DNA from: an uncultured Dehalococcoidia bacterium
GTDB lineage: Bacteria; Chloroflexota; Dehalococcoidia; Lucifugimonadales; UBA3495
Assembly (NCBI GenBank): GCA_951812535.1
Contig: CATOSK010000003.1
Location: 97,001-161,000 of the forward strand
Direction of reading: 5' to 3'
Length of the DNA: 64,000 nucleotides
Positions within the stretch are counted from its first letter, which is position 1. The number at the start of each line of letters is the position of its first letter. Both the position numbers and the translations under genes were made by a program. Positions 36,427-45,432 of this stretch are shown here, in pieces. Below the pieces are notes generated by a model. The model was given only the letters and a program-made list of their open reading frames with translations. It ran no database searches and had not been told where the DNA came from.

Positions 36427-36950
36427 CAAGTGGTTTCTCTCGTGGCGTCTGGGCTCACCTGTCCGGGCGGTCTGGACCGATCCCGACTAAATTACATGGT
36501 GGGCGACGCCGGTGTCAAAACGAAATGTGCTGTCCTACCCCATATTGGCCGTCAGGAAGGCCTCCTAAACCGGACAACCCCCCAGGGCAAGTACACCGGA
36601 AACCCAACGAGGGGTTACAGGCGAGGTGTTGCTCCCATCATGCAAACGTCACCACCAACATGAAACTCAGAATGCAACCACCCTTGCTCCGAACAAGGCC
36701 AGACGAGGACTAAGATGAAGACCACCCGGACCTATAGAGCGCAACGGGCTACGTCGGCCGGACCCAGGACTTGTTGAGCACGTGACAGAATTACTCCGCC
36801 GATGTCCATGGCCAGGCTCTTCCCTGTGGGCACCACATCGCGGAGGATCTGACCGGTCGCGCCCGCGGGTGGCTCAAAGAATCCCTGTCCAAGTACACCC
36901 TGGCAAGCATGAAGCCGGACCGGGCACAATCTGGAGAGGAGAGTGACACC
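36427..36950. other. Intergenic region with a possible gene remnant
   Basis: The stretch separates divergent genes. Positions 36480-36720 show no coding or repeat structure I can support. Positions 36732-36929 hold a minus-strand frame described separately. The plus-strand promoter for the MmgE/PrpD gene at 36951 must lie in the last ~100 bp. Confidence 0.4.
36732..36929 (-). pseudogene. Possible 3' remnant of an unidentified gene
   Basis: A 65-codon minus-strand frame has a composition and codon choice like real genes of the window, with segments GFFEPPAGATGQILRDV and SLAMDIGGVILSRAQQVLG. It has no plausible start or upstream coding sequence and no recognised family. It may be the tail of a gene lost by deletion, or a chance frame. 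Confidence 0.25.
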
Positions 36951-38306
36951 ATGTCAGCTGACTATCTGGACCAATTGGCTGAGTTCGTGGCAACTACCCG
37001 CGCGGAAGACCTGCCCCACACAACCATTTCAGCGGCGAAGGATGTGGTTCTGGACACCGTTGGAGCTATTGCCTCCGGAAGTCGCCTTCCGGAGAACGCT
37101 AACCTTGTCCGCCTAACGGCAGCTATGGGCGGCCCCGGGAAATCCTCGGCGATAGGACACTCTCAGCGGGTACCGGCGATGTGGGCAACCATGGTCAACG
37201 GGACCGCAGGCGTCGCACAGGAAATGGACGAGGGAACCAGGTTGGGCGGAGGACACCCTTCCATCCATGTCACGCCCGCATCGCTGGCGGTGGCTGAGGA
37301 AAGCGGATCCAGCGGAGCGGACACCCTGGCGGCGATTGTAGCAGCATACGAGGTGACCTCGCGGATCGGGACAGCTACCAATGTCCGCTCAGAGGTGCAT
37401 TCGCACGGCACCTGGGGAACCATTGGTGCGGCGGCGGCAACGGCCCGCCTCCTGGGATACGGCGCGGGGGACATCAGGCTGGCGATGAACCTGGCGGCCT
37501 CGATGAGCCCGGCCAACACCTGGACGCCCTGCCTGGAGGGCGCGACCGTGCGCAACCTGTACCCTGGCCGGTCCGGGTTCCAGGGGATACTGGCCGCCCA
37601 TCTGGCCCGCTGCGGATTCACCGGAGTCGAGGACGGGCCGTCGGACATTTACGGCTCAATCTTGGGAAAGGGATTCGACGCGGAATCAACAGTAGTCGGA
37701 CTGAGCAGGGAAGGGCCAATGCGCATCCAACAGAACTATTTCAAGTTCCACGCGTGCTGCCTGTATAACCATCCCGTGCTTGATGCGGTGCAACATGCGA
37801 TGGCTGAGCATTCTTTCCGGGCGGGCCAAGTGGAAACCGTTGAGGCGGTTACGCCACCCATCGTGCGGATCATGGCGGACCCGGAACCGAACAATATGCT
37901 GGCGGCCAAGTTTTCCATTCCCTACGCCGTAGCGTCCCTTATCGCCCACGGCAACACCGGGGTCACGGCCTTTTATCCTGAGGAGGTAGGCAACGAGGAA
38001 ACTAGGGCTCTAGCGAGGAGGGTCAAGGTGACGGCGGACGAGCGGATGAGTCTGCGACGCTATGACTATCCGTCAGCAGCGGTAACCATCAGGTTAAAGA
38101 ACGGCAGCACACTGGAGACTTCAGTGGTTAGCCAGCACGGGGATTTCTCTAACCCGGTTCCTCGTGAGGATCTTCTGAATAAGTTTCGGGTTCTGGCCGG
38201 GAGCACCTGGGACGCGGAACGGATCGAGCGCATCATTGCCACGGTGGACCGGTTGGACACCCTGGGCTCCATTTCGGAGTTGACGGGGCTGCTGACTGCC
38301 CAGTAA
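36951..38306 (+). CDS. MmgE/PrpD family protein
   Basis: 451 aa, second MmgE/PrpD paralogue of the window and clearly divergent from the one at 15286. The N-terminal VVLDTVGAIASGSRLPE segment, the GTAGVAQEMDEGTRLGGGHPS segment (family active-site region), and IRLKNGSTLET near the C-terminus support the call. It may dehydrate or isomerise a tricarboxylate-like or other hydroxy acid. The ATG at 36951 has GGAGAGGAGAG upstream. It opens a plus-strand run with MaoC and four CoA-transferases, suggesting a joint catabolic role. Confidence 0.9.
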   Translation: MSADYLDQLAEFVATTRAEDLPHTTISAAKDVVLDTVGAIASGSRLPENANLVRLTAAMGGPGKSSAIGHSQRVPAMWATMVNGTAGVAQEMDEGTRLGGGHPSIHVTPASLAVAEESGSSGADTLAAIVAAYEVTSRIGTATNVRSEVHSHGTWGTIGAAAATARLLGYGAGDIRLAMNLAASMSPANTWTPCLEGATVRNLYPGRSGFQGILAAHLARCGFTGVEDGPSDIYGSILGKGFDAESTVVGLSREGPMRIQQNYFKFHACCLYNHPVLDAVQHAMAEHSFRAGQVETVEAVTPPIVRIMADPEPNNMLAAKFSIPYAVASLIAHGNTGVTAFYPEEVGNEETRALARRVKVTADERMSLRRYDYPSAAVTIRLKNGSTLETSVVSQHGDFSNPVPREDLLNKFRVLAGSTWDAERIERIIATVDRLDTLGSISELTGLLTAQ

Positions 38307-38445
38307 ACCAGTCCCCCTATTGAACTGATCGGGTTTCTGAGACACTTCCCCTTGCCCCTACCAGGGTTGGGCCACCTTTGAGCAATCTCCAACGTTCCTA
38401 TAGAATCGAAGTATTCCAACCAGAAACGCCAGCGGAGCGGGACCC

Positions 38446-39516
38446 ATGCCTAACAGCTTGATAACCCCGGAAGTTGCCGCCCTAATAGGACGAGAGTCCG
38501 ACCCGGAGCGCAACCGATTTCCCATCAGCGCCGAGATGGCCTACGACGTGGCCGACAGCATTGAAGACTACAATCCCCTTTACGTCGATCCCGACCACGC
38601 GGCCAACAGCCGGTTCGGGGAATTGTTGTGCCCGCCTTTGGCTGCCTGGAAGGATATCGCCCCGCCCATCGGCTATTTCGGGGCGGGCCAGGAGTGGCAC
38701 TTCGAGGTGCCCCTCCCGTTCAACAGCTACGGCCTGAATGGGGGCAGCGACTGGCAGTTCTTGGCTCCCGCCTATGTGGGGTCTTGGATCACGCGCCAGT
38801 TCCGCATCATGGAGATATTCGAGAAGGAGGGGAGGTCCGGGCCCCTGGTCTTCATCGTCCGCCAAGAAACCCAGACCGACCAGCACGGTACCGTCCTCAG
38901 TCTGGCCAAGCGCGTCAGCATCCACCGGGCCCTTCCCACCGGAGCAGAATCCAGCCAATCCTCTGGCGATGCCGAGGACCTGACCACGGTGCCCGTCGCT
39001 CCCCCTGACCCCGAGGTGATCCTTCGCAAGCCTTCTCCGGAAAAGCGGGAACAGCAGTACTTCGAGGATGTGGAAACCGGGATGGATCTGCCGGTGGTGG
39101 TCAAAGGACCCATGACCACCACCCACCTCATCCGTTGGGCCGCCGCGAACGGTAACTACGCCCGCATCCATTGGGACCTTCCCTTCGCACAGCTGCACCA
39201 AAGGTTGCCTAACATCGTCGTCAACGGGTCGCTGAAGAACCAGTATCTCGGTCAGCTGTTGCTGGATTTCGCCGGCGAGGAGGGCTGGTTCCGGCGGTTT
39301 TATGTGGAGCACCGGGGCATGGACTTTCCCGGGGACACCCTGACCGCCCTCGGGGTGGTCACCGGAAAACGCGAAGTGAACGGCTTCGGCCTGGTGGACT
39401 GCCGAGTTGGGTTGCGGAATGACCGTGGACACCAGACTGCCTCAGGGACCGGGACTGTGGTATTACCCCGGCGCAGCCAGCAATTGCCCCTGGTGTGGCC
39501 GGAAGAACCTTGGTAG
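38446..39516 (+). CDS. Double-hotdog MaoC-type dehydratase/hydratase
   Basis: 356 aa. The N-terminal FAS1/MaoC-N-like hotdog domain (~20-150) is followed by a second hotdog (~205-345). DYNPLYVDPDHAANSRFGELLCPP resembles the hydratase-2 motif in N-terminal position; NGNYARIHWDLPFAQ lies where the second catalytic region is expected. Such proteins hydrate or dehydrate acyl-CoA thioesters, for example in mesaconyl-CoA or polyketide-like pathways. A GGAGCGGGA precedes the ATG. Its stop overlaps the GTG start of the next CoA-transferase by one base, so the two are translationally coupled. Confidence 0.87.
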   Translation: MPNSLITPEVAALIGRESDPERNRFPISAEMAYDVADSIEDYNPLYVDPDHAANSRFGELLCPPLAAWKDIAPPIGYFGAGQEWHFEVPLPFNSYGLNGGSDWQFLAPAYVGSWITRQFRIMEIFEKEGRSGPLVFIVRQETQTDQHGTVLSLAKRVSIHRALPTGAESSQSSGDAEDLTTVPVAPPDPEVILRKPSPEKREQQYFEDVETGMDLPVVVKGPMTTTHLIRWAAANGNYARIHWDLPFAQLHQRLPNIVVNGSLKNQYLGQLLLDFAGEEGWFRRFYVEHRGMDFPGDTLTALGVVTGKREVNGFGLVDCRVGLRNDRGHQTASGTGTVVLPRRSQQLPLVWPEEPW

Positions 39517-40751
39517 TGCCCGGGATGCTGGACGGGATCCGGGTCCTTGAACTGGGAGAAGGGACTTCGGCGCCTTTCTGCTCCCGGTTGCTGGCCGATT
39601 ACGGCGCGGATGTCATCAAACTGGAGCACCCCGGCGGCGACCCTGCGCGCCGGTCCGGGCCCTTCGTGGGCGACGACCCGCACATGGAGAAAAGCATCCC
39701 ATTCCTGTACCTCAACACTAACAAACGCAGCGTAACCCTGGACCCCGCCACGGGGTCGGGGCGCTCGCTCCTGGACAGGCTCCTCCAAACCGCCGACGTT
39801 GTCGTCGAGAACATTTCCCGCCCGTCCTCCAAGAGCCAGCCGGGATTCCCCGGAGAGAGGCACCCCTTCAAACGATCCCTCCCAGCGAACTTCTTTCCGG
39901 ACATTTCGGAGTCCTATGATCTCCTGGTCGTGACATCCATTACCCCCTTTGGCCAGACCGGGCCCCGCCGCGACCTGGCCGCCACCGATATCGTCAATCT
40001 GGCATTCAGCGGGTTGCTGTACCACTCCGGGGATTCCGACCGGGAACCCCTCCGTAACGCCCTGGATCAATCCCTCTACGTGGCCGGGATCAACGGCGCC
40101 GTCGCCACTGCAGCGGCATTGTTCCAGAGGTGGACTACCGGCCGGAGCAGCCGCGTGGACGTTTCAGTGGTAGAATGCCTGGCCTCCCACCTGGTCCAAG
40201 CCGTCCCTTATTACAACTTCATGGGGGCCATCAAAGGACGCCGACCGGTGCGCGGGTCCGGGTTCGAGGAGCTGATGCCCGCCCGGGACGGGTATGTAAT
40301 CCCCTCGGTCCAGGGGTCCCAACCCTGGTCTACAGTGGCGGAGCTCATCGGAGTGCCCGCGCTGGGCGACGAACGGTTCGCTACCGGGGCGGGGCGCATC
40401 GAGTTCGGGGAGGAGCTCAATGTGCTGCTGCTAGAGGGCTTGGCTCAGTGGGACCGGAAGTCCCTTTTCAGGGCTTCCGGAGAACGGCGCCTGGTCTTCG
40501 GGATGGCCCAGGATGCCGAAGACCTTTGCCAGTGCCCCCACCTGTGGGAACGGGGCTTTTTCACCGCCGTTGACCATCCCGTCGCGGGAACAGCCGATTA
40601 CCCCGGGCTAGGGCCCCGGCCGTCCAGCATACCCTACCAGGTCCGGCGCGCCGCGCCTCTTCTGGGACAGCACAACACCGAGATATACCAAGAGGAACTG
40701 GGACTTACTTCCGGGGAATTGGCCCAGCTCAAGGCGGCCGGGGCTGTATGA
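39516..40751 (+). CDS. Class III (CaiB/BaiF) CoA-transferase, copy 1
   Basis: About 411 aa. The N-terminal LDGIRVLELGEGTSAPFCSRLLADYGADVIKLE is the usual opening, followed by NTNKRSVTLDP. The family transfers CoA between a thioester donor and an acid acceptor through an aspartyl-CoA intermediate. The start is inferred as GTG at 39516, overlapping the MaoC stop (TAGTG), with GGAAG upstream; an ATG at 39525 is an alternative. It overlaps the next gene by ATGA. The segment around residues 105-135 differs from the other copies, so a different substrate pocket is likely. Confidence 0.9.
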   Translation: MPGMLDGIRVLELGEGTSAPFCSRLLADYGADVIKLEHPGGDPARRSGPFVGDDPHMEKSIPFLYLNTNKRSVTLDPATGSGRSLLDRLLQTADVVVENISRPSSKSQPGFPGERHPFKRSLPANFFPDISESYDLLVVTSITPFGQTGPRRDLAATDIVNLAFSGLLYHSGDSDREPLRNALDQSLYVAGINGAVATAAALFQRWTTGRSSRVDVSVVECLASHLVQAVPYYNFMGAIKGRRPVRGSGFEELMPARDGYVIPSVQGSQPWSTVAELIGVPALGDERFATGAGRIEFGEELNVLLLEGLAQWDRKSLFRASGERRLVFGMAQDAEDLCQCPHLWERGFFTAVDHPVAGTADYPGLGPRPSSIPYQVRRAAPLLGQHNTEIYQEELGLTSGELAQLKAAGAV

Positions 40752-42160
40752 GCAGCAACCCTCTGGAAGGTATCCGCGTCGTCGACTTGAGCCGGGTCTT
40801 CGCCATGCCCTACTGCGGGGCCTATTTGGCGGACATGGGGGCCGAGGTCATCAAGGTCGAGACACACGACAGCCAATTTGTGGACACCACCCGCACCCTC
40901 AACGGCCCCTACCCGGGAAACGTTCCCAGGGCCGACTACTGGGAACGGGGCGGTACATTCCACACCTTGAATCGGGGCAAGCTGAGCCTGACGCTGGATC
41001 TCCGGTCTGGGCGCGCCTTGCGCCTACTCCGGGAGCTGGTGTCCATATCCGACGTGCTGCTGGAAAACTTCACCCCCCACGTCACCCGCCGCTTCGGTCT
41101 GGATTACAGCACCCTACGGCAGGACCGGCCGGACCTAATAATGGTGTCCAACACCGGGTACGGTCACAGCGGACCCTGGAGCGATTTCGGGGCCATGGCC
41201 ACGGCCCTGGAGCCCACTCACGGCACCGGGGCATTCACAGGCTACCTCGACGTCGACTCTCAGGGCCGTTCCCTCCCCGGCACTATCCCTAACAAGATCG
41301 CCAACTCCTACACAGACTTCCTAGCAAGCTGGAGCGCCCAGCTGGCGGTCCTCGCCTCCCTCCTCCACCGTGTCCGCACCGGCCAAGGCACCTGGATAGA
41401 CCTGGCCATGTACCAGAACGGCGTCTCCTTCATGGGCGAGGGCCTGCTCGACTTCGCCTTCAACGGCCGTCGCGTCCGCCGCATCGGCAACCGCCATCCC
41501 GCCTTCTCCCCCCACGGGTGCTATCCCTGCCTGGGAACCGACCAGTGGGTTGTCCTGGCCGTCCGCGACGACACTGAGTGGCAGAGGTTCTGCGCGGTTA
41601 TCGGCCAGGTAGAACTCGGAAGGGACTTGCGGTTTTGCGATCCCATCGTGCGGCACCACCATGCAGATGATCTGGATGCTATTATCGCGGAGTGGACCCG
41701 TCAGCGGACTCCGCTGGAAGCGATGGACACGCTGCAGCGGGCGGGGGTTCCCGCAGGCCCTGTCCTCAACGCCCGGGGGCTGCTGCAGGACCCACATCTG
41801 CGGGAGCGGGGCTACTTTGAGAAAGCCCACCACACCCCCGAGTCCGGCTTGGGGACCAGGGAATACGTCAGCCGGGGCTGGCGTCTCTCCAATGCCGATG
41901 TGTCAATCCGGGGCCCCGCCCCCACCCTGGGCGCCGACAACCGCCGCCTCCTCTCCGGCCTCCTCGGCCTTTCCGAAACCACCATCGCCGAACTGGAAGA
42001 TGAGGATACCATCGGATCAACCCTCCTCGGGGCAAGCGAACCCGCCTCCGTTCCTCTCCACCGCCAGGTTGAGTTGGGCTGGACGGTGGACTATGATTCC
42101 GACTACCAGCAGCACCTGCCATATAACGGCGCTGCTGACGAAATGGGGGAGGGGCCCTGA
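40748..42160 (+). CDS. Class III (CaiB/BaiF) CoA-transferase, copy 2
   Basis: 470 aa, longer than the usual ~400. It opens LEGIRVVDLSRVFAMPYCGAYLADMGAEVIKVE and contains NRGKLSLTLDL and LLENFTPHVTRRFGLDY. The extra length is a C-terminal tail rich in acidic residues (~420-470). It shares a 4-nt ATGA overlap with copy 1, so the two could be subunits of one enzyme or successive tools of one pathway. Confidence 0.92.
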   Translation: MSSNPLEGIRVVDLSRVFAMPYCGAYLADMGAEVIKVETHDSQFVDTTRTLNGPYPGNVPRADYWERGGTFHTLNRGKLSLTLDLRSGRALRLLRELVSISDVLLENFTPHVTRRFGLDYSTLRQDRPDLIMVSNTGYGHSGPWSDFGAMATALEPTHGTGAFTGYLDVDSQGRSLPGTIPNKIANSYTDFLASWSAQLAVLASLLHRVRTGQGTWIDLAMYQNGVSFMGEGLLDFAFNGRRVRRIGNRHPAFSPHGCYPCLGTDQWVVLAVRDDTEWQRFCAVIGQVELGRDLRFCDPIVRHHHADDLDAIIAEWTRQRTPLEAMDTLQRAGVPAGPVLNARGLLQDPHLRERGYFEKAHHTPESGLGTREYVSRGWRLSNADVSIRGPAPTLGADNRRLLSGLLGLSETTIAELEDEDTIGSTLLGASEPASVPLHRQVELGWTVDYDSDYQQHLPYNGAADEMGEGP

Positions 42161-42301
42161 CGCCGCTGCTCTATCGTCCCCAGAGGGTATCCCAAGACGA
42201 CCTCACGGGGTCCCACCGCCGCTGTACGGAGAAAAACGCGGGACCGCAACCGTCCCACCGGCCTTGGCACACGACAATCCATAACAAACGGGAGTAACCC
42301 G

Positions 42302-43561
42302 ATGGCTGACAAAAAGATACTCGACGGCGTCCGCGTGCTCACCCTCGAGCAGGTCCACGCCCTTCCCTGGGGGACCGGATTCCTGGCCGACTACGGAGCC
42401 GAGGTCATCCGCGTAGAGAGCGCCGACCACCTCCAGGACCGCAAGGCCGGCCCTTTCCCCGGCGGCAAGGCCGGCGATGAATGGTGGAACGAAGGCGGCA
42501 GCCTCGTCTACTACGGCACCCGCAACAAGCGCAGCCTCTGCCTCGACGTCACCGCCCCCCAGGGAAAGGAAGCCTTCCTCAAGCTAGTCGCCAAATCCGA
42601 CATCGTCACCGACAACTTCCGCCCCGGGACCATGGCCCGCTTCGGCTTCGACCACGAGAGCCTCTCCGAAATCAACCCCCGGATCATCACCCTAAGCAGC
42701 ACCGCCTACGGCTACACCGGCCCCTGGCGCCGCGCCGGCTCCCGGGCCCGCACCGTCGACGCCGCCTGCGGCCTGTCCTTCCTCACCGGCTACGAGGGAG
42801 GGCCCTCCATGCGGGCCAGCAACAATTACATGGACCATTCCGTAGGCAACAACGTCGCCTTCGCTCTCCTGCTGGCCCTATACCAGCGGAACAAGACCGG
42901 CATCGGCATGCGCATCGACCTGACCATGCAGGAGACCGGCGTTTCCGCCATCGGCCCGGCTGTCCTAGAGGCCCAGGCGGGAATCACGCGCGATCGGCTG
43001 GGATGCGGCCACTGGTGGAAGGCCCCCCACAACGTCTACCCCGCCGCCGACATCGACCGATGGATTGTCATCGTGGTTTCCTCCGACGCCGAATGGGACG
43101 CCCTGCGCGGTGCCATGGACAACCCCACCTGGGCTGCGGATGACAAGTTCGCCACCGTGCTCACCCGTTGGGAAAACCGCCACGAGCTTGACCGCCACGT
43201 CGCAGAATGGACCTCCCAGCACGACGACATCGAGCTGGCGAAAACCCTCCAGGAGCGCGGCATCAGCGCCGGCGCCTGCCTCACCGCCGAGGACCTGGCG
43301 GCCGACCCCCACCTCCGGGAACGAGACTACCTGTGGGAATACGCCAACCCCCAGGCTCCCGCCGTCGGCCCCCGGGTCTTTGCGGGCCGGCCTTTCCGCG
43401 ACCCCAACCTCCCCGTCAGCCTCCACCGGGTCGCGGCCCTGGGCGAGGACAACGGGTACGTCCTCGGAGACATCGCGGGCCTGTCCCAGGCCGAGATAGA
43501 CCAGTTGTACGACGACGGGGTAATCTTCTCCCAACCCAAAGAAAGCGAGCGCGCCCCCTGA
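42302..43561 (+). CDS. Class III (CaiB/BaiF) CoA-transferase, copy 3
   Basis: 419 aa. It opens LDGVRVLTLEQVHALPWGTGFLADYGAEVIRVE, then NKRSLCLDVTAPQGKEAFL. The mid-region NNYMDHSVGNNVAFALLLAL lies where the catalytic aspartate of the family is expected. GGGAGTAACCCG precedes the ATG. The 140-bp gap before it contains no recognised gene; transcription probably continues from copy 2. Confidence 0.92.
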   Translation: MADKKILDGVRVLTLEQVHALPWGTGFLADYGAEVIRVESADHLQDRKAGPFPGGKAGDEWWNEGGSLVYYGTRNKRSLCLDVTAPQGKEAFLKLVAKSDIVTDNFRPGTMARFGFDHESLSEINPRIITLSSTAYGYTGPWRRAGSRARTVDAACGLSFLTGYEGGPSMRASNNYMDHSVGNNVAFALLLALYQRNKTGIGMRIDLTMQETGVSAIGPAVLEAQAGITRDRLGCGHWWKAPHNVYPAADIDRWIVIVVSSDAEWDALRGAMDNPTWAADDKFATVLTRWENRHELDRHVAEWTSQHDDIELAKTLQERGISAGACLTAEDLAADPHLRERDYLWEYANPQAPAVGPRVFAGRPFRDPNLPVSLHRVAALGEDNGYVLGDIAGLSQAEIDQLYDDGVIFSQPKESERAP

Positions 43562-43601
43562 CCCCTTTAATCAAGGGTTTTTGGGGATGCATCCCCCAAC
43601 G
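43561..43601 (+). terminator. Possible terminator after CoA-transferase copy 3
   Basis: A short stem (CCCTT/AAGGG at 43563-43577) is followed by TTTTT and then by the palindrome GGGGATGCATCCCC. Stem strength is modest, so read-through to copy 4 is possible. Confidence 0.4.
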
Positions 43602-43699
43602 TCTCTCCGGGCCCATCAGGCCCCAATCCGTCGTTCAAGCCGGAAGCCGCACCATTCCAACCCAATAACTCGACACCACGTCCAACGCCGGAGGATTCA

Positions 43700-44908
43700 A
43701 TGTCCGGGATACTTTCAGACATCCGGGTCCTGGAGCTTACGCACCAGCCGTCCGGTTCTTTTTGCGCCAAGCTGCTGGCCGACCAGGGCGCCGATGCCAT
43801 CAAAGTTGAGCCCCCCGGCTGGGGAGACCAAGCCCGTCACGAGCCTCCCTTCATCGGCGACGAACCCCACTCCGACCGCTCGACCGCCTTCCTCGCTTTC
43901 AACACCAATAAGCGCGGCATCACCCTGGATGTGGAACAGACGGCGGGGCGAGACCTTTTCCTTCGGTTGGCTTCGACGGCCGACGTAGTGATCGAGAGCT
44001 TTCCTACCGGAAGGCTGGACGAATTCGGCCTTGGGTATGACACCCTGTCCCAAGCCAACGCAGGAACGGTGCTGGTCTCCATTTCCTATTTCGGCCAGAG
44101 GGGCCCTTACGCCGAGTACCAAGGGGACGACCTGGTGGCGCAGGCGATGGGAGGATACCTGTACGCCGTCACAGGGTCCTCCAGCCAGCCGCCCATGGGA
44201 ACAGCCCTCCAGCAGATGGAAATCACCGCCGCCCGCAACGGGGCCATCGCCATCATGGCGGCTTTATTCCAAAGAGAGCAGTCGGGAATTGGCACCCACA
44301 TCGACGTTTCCACCATGGAAGCCGCGGTTTCCACGCCCTCCGGGTTGATTCATCCCTTCACCTACACCGGCCGCAGTCCCCACCGGGGCGGCAGCGATGG
44401 CAATGTAATGGACGGGATGCACCTTCCCACGCTCGACGGGGAAGTGACGCTGACCACCGCCGGCACAGGCGGCCGCCCGATGGAAGCGTGGGCCGAGTTT
44501 TTAGAGGAACCCGGACTGCTTGATCCAAGGTTCTCCACCCGCCAGGGCCGAATGGAACACTGGCAGGACCTCCACGCCCTGGTAGCGCCGAAGCTGGCCG
44601 AGTGGAACAACCTGGACTTGATGCGGGAGACCATGACCCGCGGTCTCGTCGTCGGCCTCGTCCAGAGCCCGCAGCAGGTGGTCGAGTCCCCCCACCTGGA
44701 GGAACGCGGTTACTTCGTGGACCTCGACCACCCGGAAGTTGGCACCCTCAAGTATCCCGGCCCCGGCTTCTTCCTCGACGGCCGCAACGATATGCAGACG
44801 GCCCGGGCGGCTCCCCGGCTGGGGGAGCACAATGTCGAAGTCCTGAGTGGAGAGCTGGGGTTGTCCCTGCGGGAGATGGGCCTCCTGCGGGCGGCCCGGG
44901 TTATTTAG
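43700..44908 (+). CDS. Class III (CaiB/BaiF) CoA-transferase, copy 4
   Basis: 402 aa, typical length. It opens LSDIRVLELTHQPSGSFCAKLLADQGADAIKVE, with NTNKRGITLDVEQTAGRDLF and YFGQRGPYAEYQGDDLVAQAM, the region of the expected catalytic aspartate. GGAGG lies 6 nt before the ATG. Only 3 bp after its stop codon a mobile element begins, so the native downstream sequence has been displaced. Confidence 0.93.
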   Translation: MSGILSDIRVLELTHQPSGSFCAKLLADQGADAIKVEPPGWGDQARHEPPFIGDEPHSDRSTAFLAFNTNKRGITLDVEQTAGRDLFLRLASTADVVIESFPTGRLDEFGLGYDTLSQANAGTVLVSISYFGQRGPYAEYQGDDLVAQAMGGYLYAVTGSSSQPPMGTALQQMEITAARNGAIAIMAALFQREQSGIGTHIDVSTMEAAVSTPSGLIHPFTYTGRSPHRGGSDGNVMDGMHLPTLDGEVTLTTAGTGGRPMEAWAEFLEEPGLLDPRFSTRQGRMEHWQDLHALVAPKLAEWNNLDLMRETMTRGLVVGLVQSPQQVVESPHLEERGYFVDLDHPEVGTLKYPGPGFFLDGRNDMQTARAAPRLGEHNVEVLSGELGLSLREMGLLRAARVI

Positions 44909-44911
44909 TAA

Positions 44912-45432
44912 GGGAGTTATACACTTGTGTACCCACAAACTGGTCGATAAAGGGATGGCTGGTGCCCCCCGATGGCAACATCGGCCCCTGAAGGTTCGAT
45001 TCCTGCCCTTCGCTGGAACGTGGGTGCACTGGTATATAACTCCCAAACGGATGGGAAATTCAAGGGGGCACATGGAGTATAGATTAGATTTCAACGAAGG
45101 GTTCCGAGGTGAATCTGATACGTCGGGTAGTGTCTATAGCGGTAGACTGCCCGACATAGGTTGGGTGTGGAAATTAACCGAATACCATGTTACTCGGAAT
45201 GACGAGGACGATACTCCGAATGTCGAAAGTAAGGTCGTTCTGGCATCCAGTCAGTCGGTTTTTCACGACATTGCCGAAGCTATGGAAAACGCGCGGCAGG
45301 TTCTCCGCATATTGGAACCCGACCCTGGGCGATACTGCCCTATTAACAGTGCCTTGAAAAAGCTGGCAGCATTTGGGCCGTAACTTGGGAGTCGGAACTC
45401 AAGGAGTGTGGGTACACAAGTATATAATTCCC
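44912..45432. mobile_element. 521-bp TIR element with internal third terminal repeat and a small cargo frame
   Basis: The ends are near-identical inverted repeats of about 25 bp: left GGGAGTTATACACTTGTGTA (44912 on), right the complement of GGGAATTATATACTTGTGTA (ending 45432). A third, inverted copy of the right end lies at 45019-45044. A smaller 133-bp element (44912-45044) is therefore nested at the left. The interior of the small element has a 6-bp stem with a GCAA loop (CCGATGGCAACATCGG). The rest encodes the 103-aa frame at 45072. Base composition is more AT-rich than the flanks. Confidence 0.75.
45072..45383 (+). CDS. Hypothetical protein carried inside the TIR element
   Basis: 103 aa, no recognised family and no membrane segment. 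It is acidic, with segments DIGWVWKLTEYHVTRNDEDD and FHDIAEAMENARQVLRILE, the latter probably helical. Its codon use is more AT-rich than that of neighbouring genes, consistent with acquisition together with the flanking inverted repeats. The AAGGGGG before the ATG is closer than optimal. It is not a recognisable transposase, so it would be cargo. Confidence 0.5.
   Translation: MEYRLDFNEGFRGESDTSGSVYSGRLPDIGWVWKLTEYHVTRNDEDDTPNVESKVVLASSQSVFHDIAEAMENARQVLRILEPDPGRYCPINSALKKLAAFGP

Noticed and set aside
44935-45020. A tRNA-like segment with GGTTCGATTCC, resembling a T-loop
   Set aside because: The flanking T-stem has a mismatch, there is no anticodon arm with a 7-nt loop (the central hairpin has a 4-nt GCAA loop), and the segment lies inside a TIR element. 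It is better read as element secondary structure.
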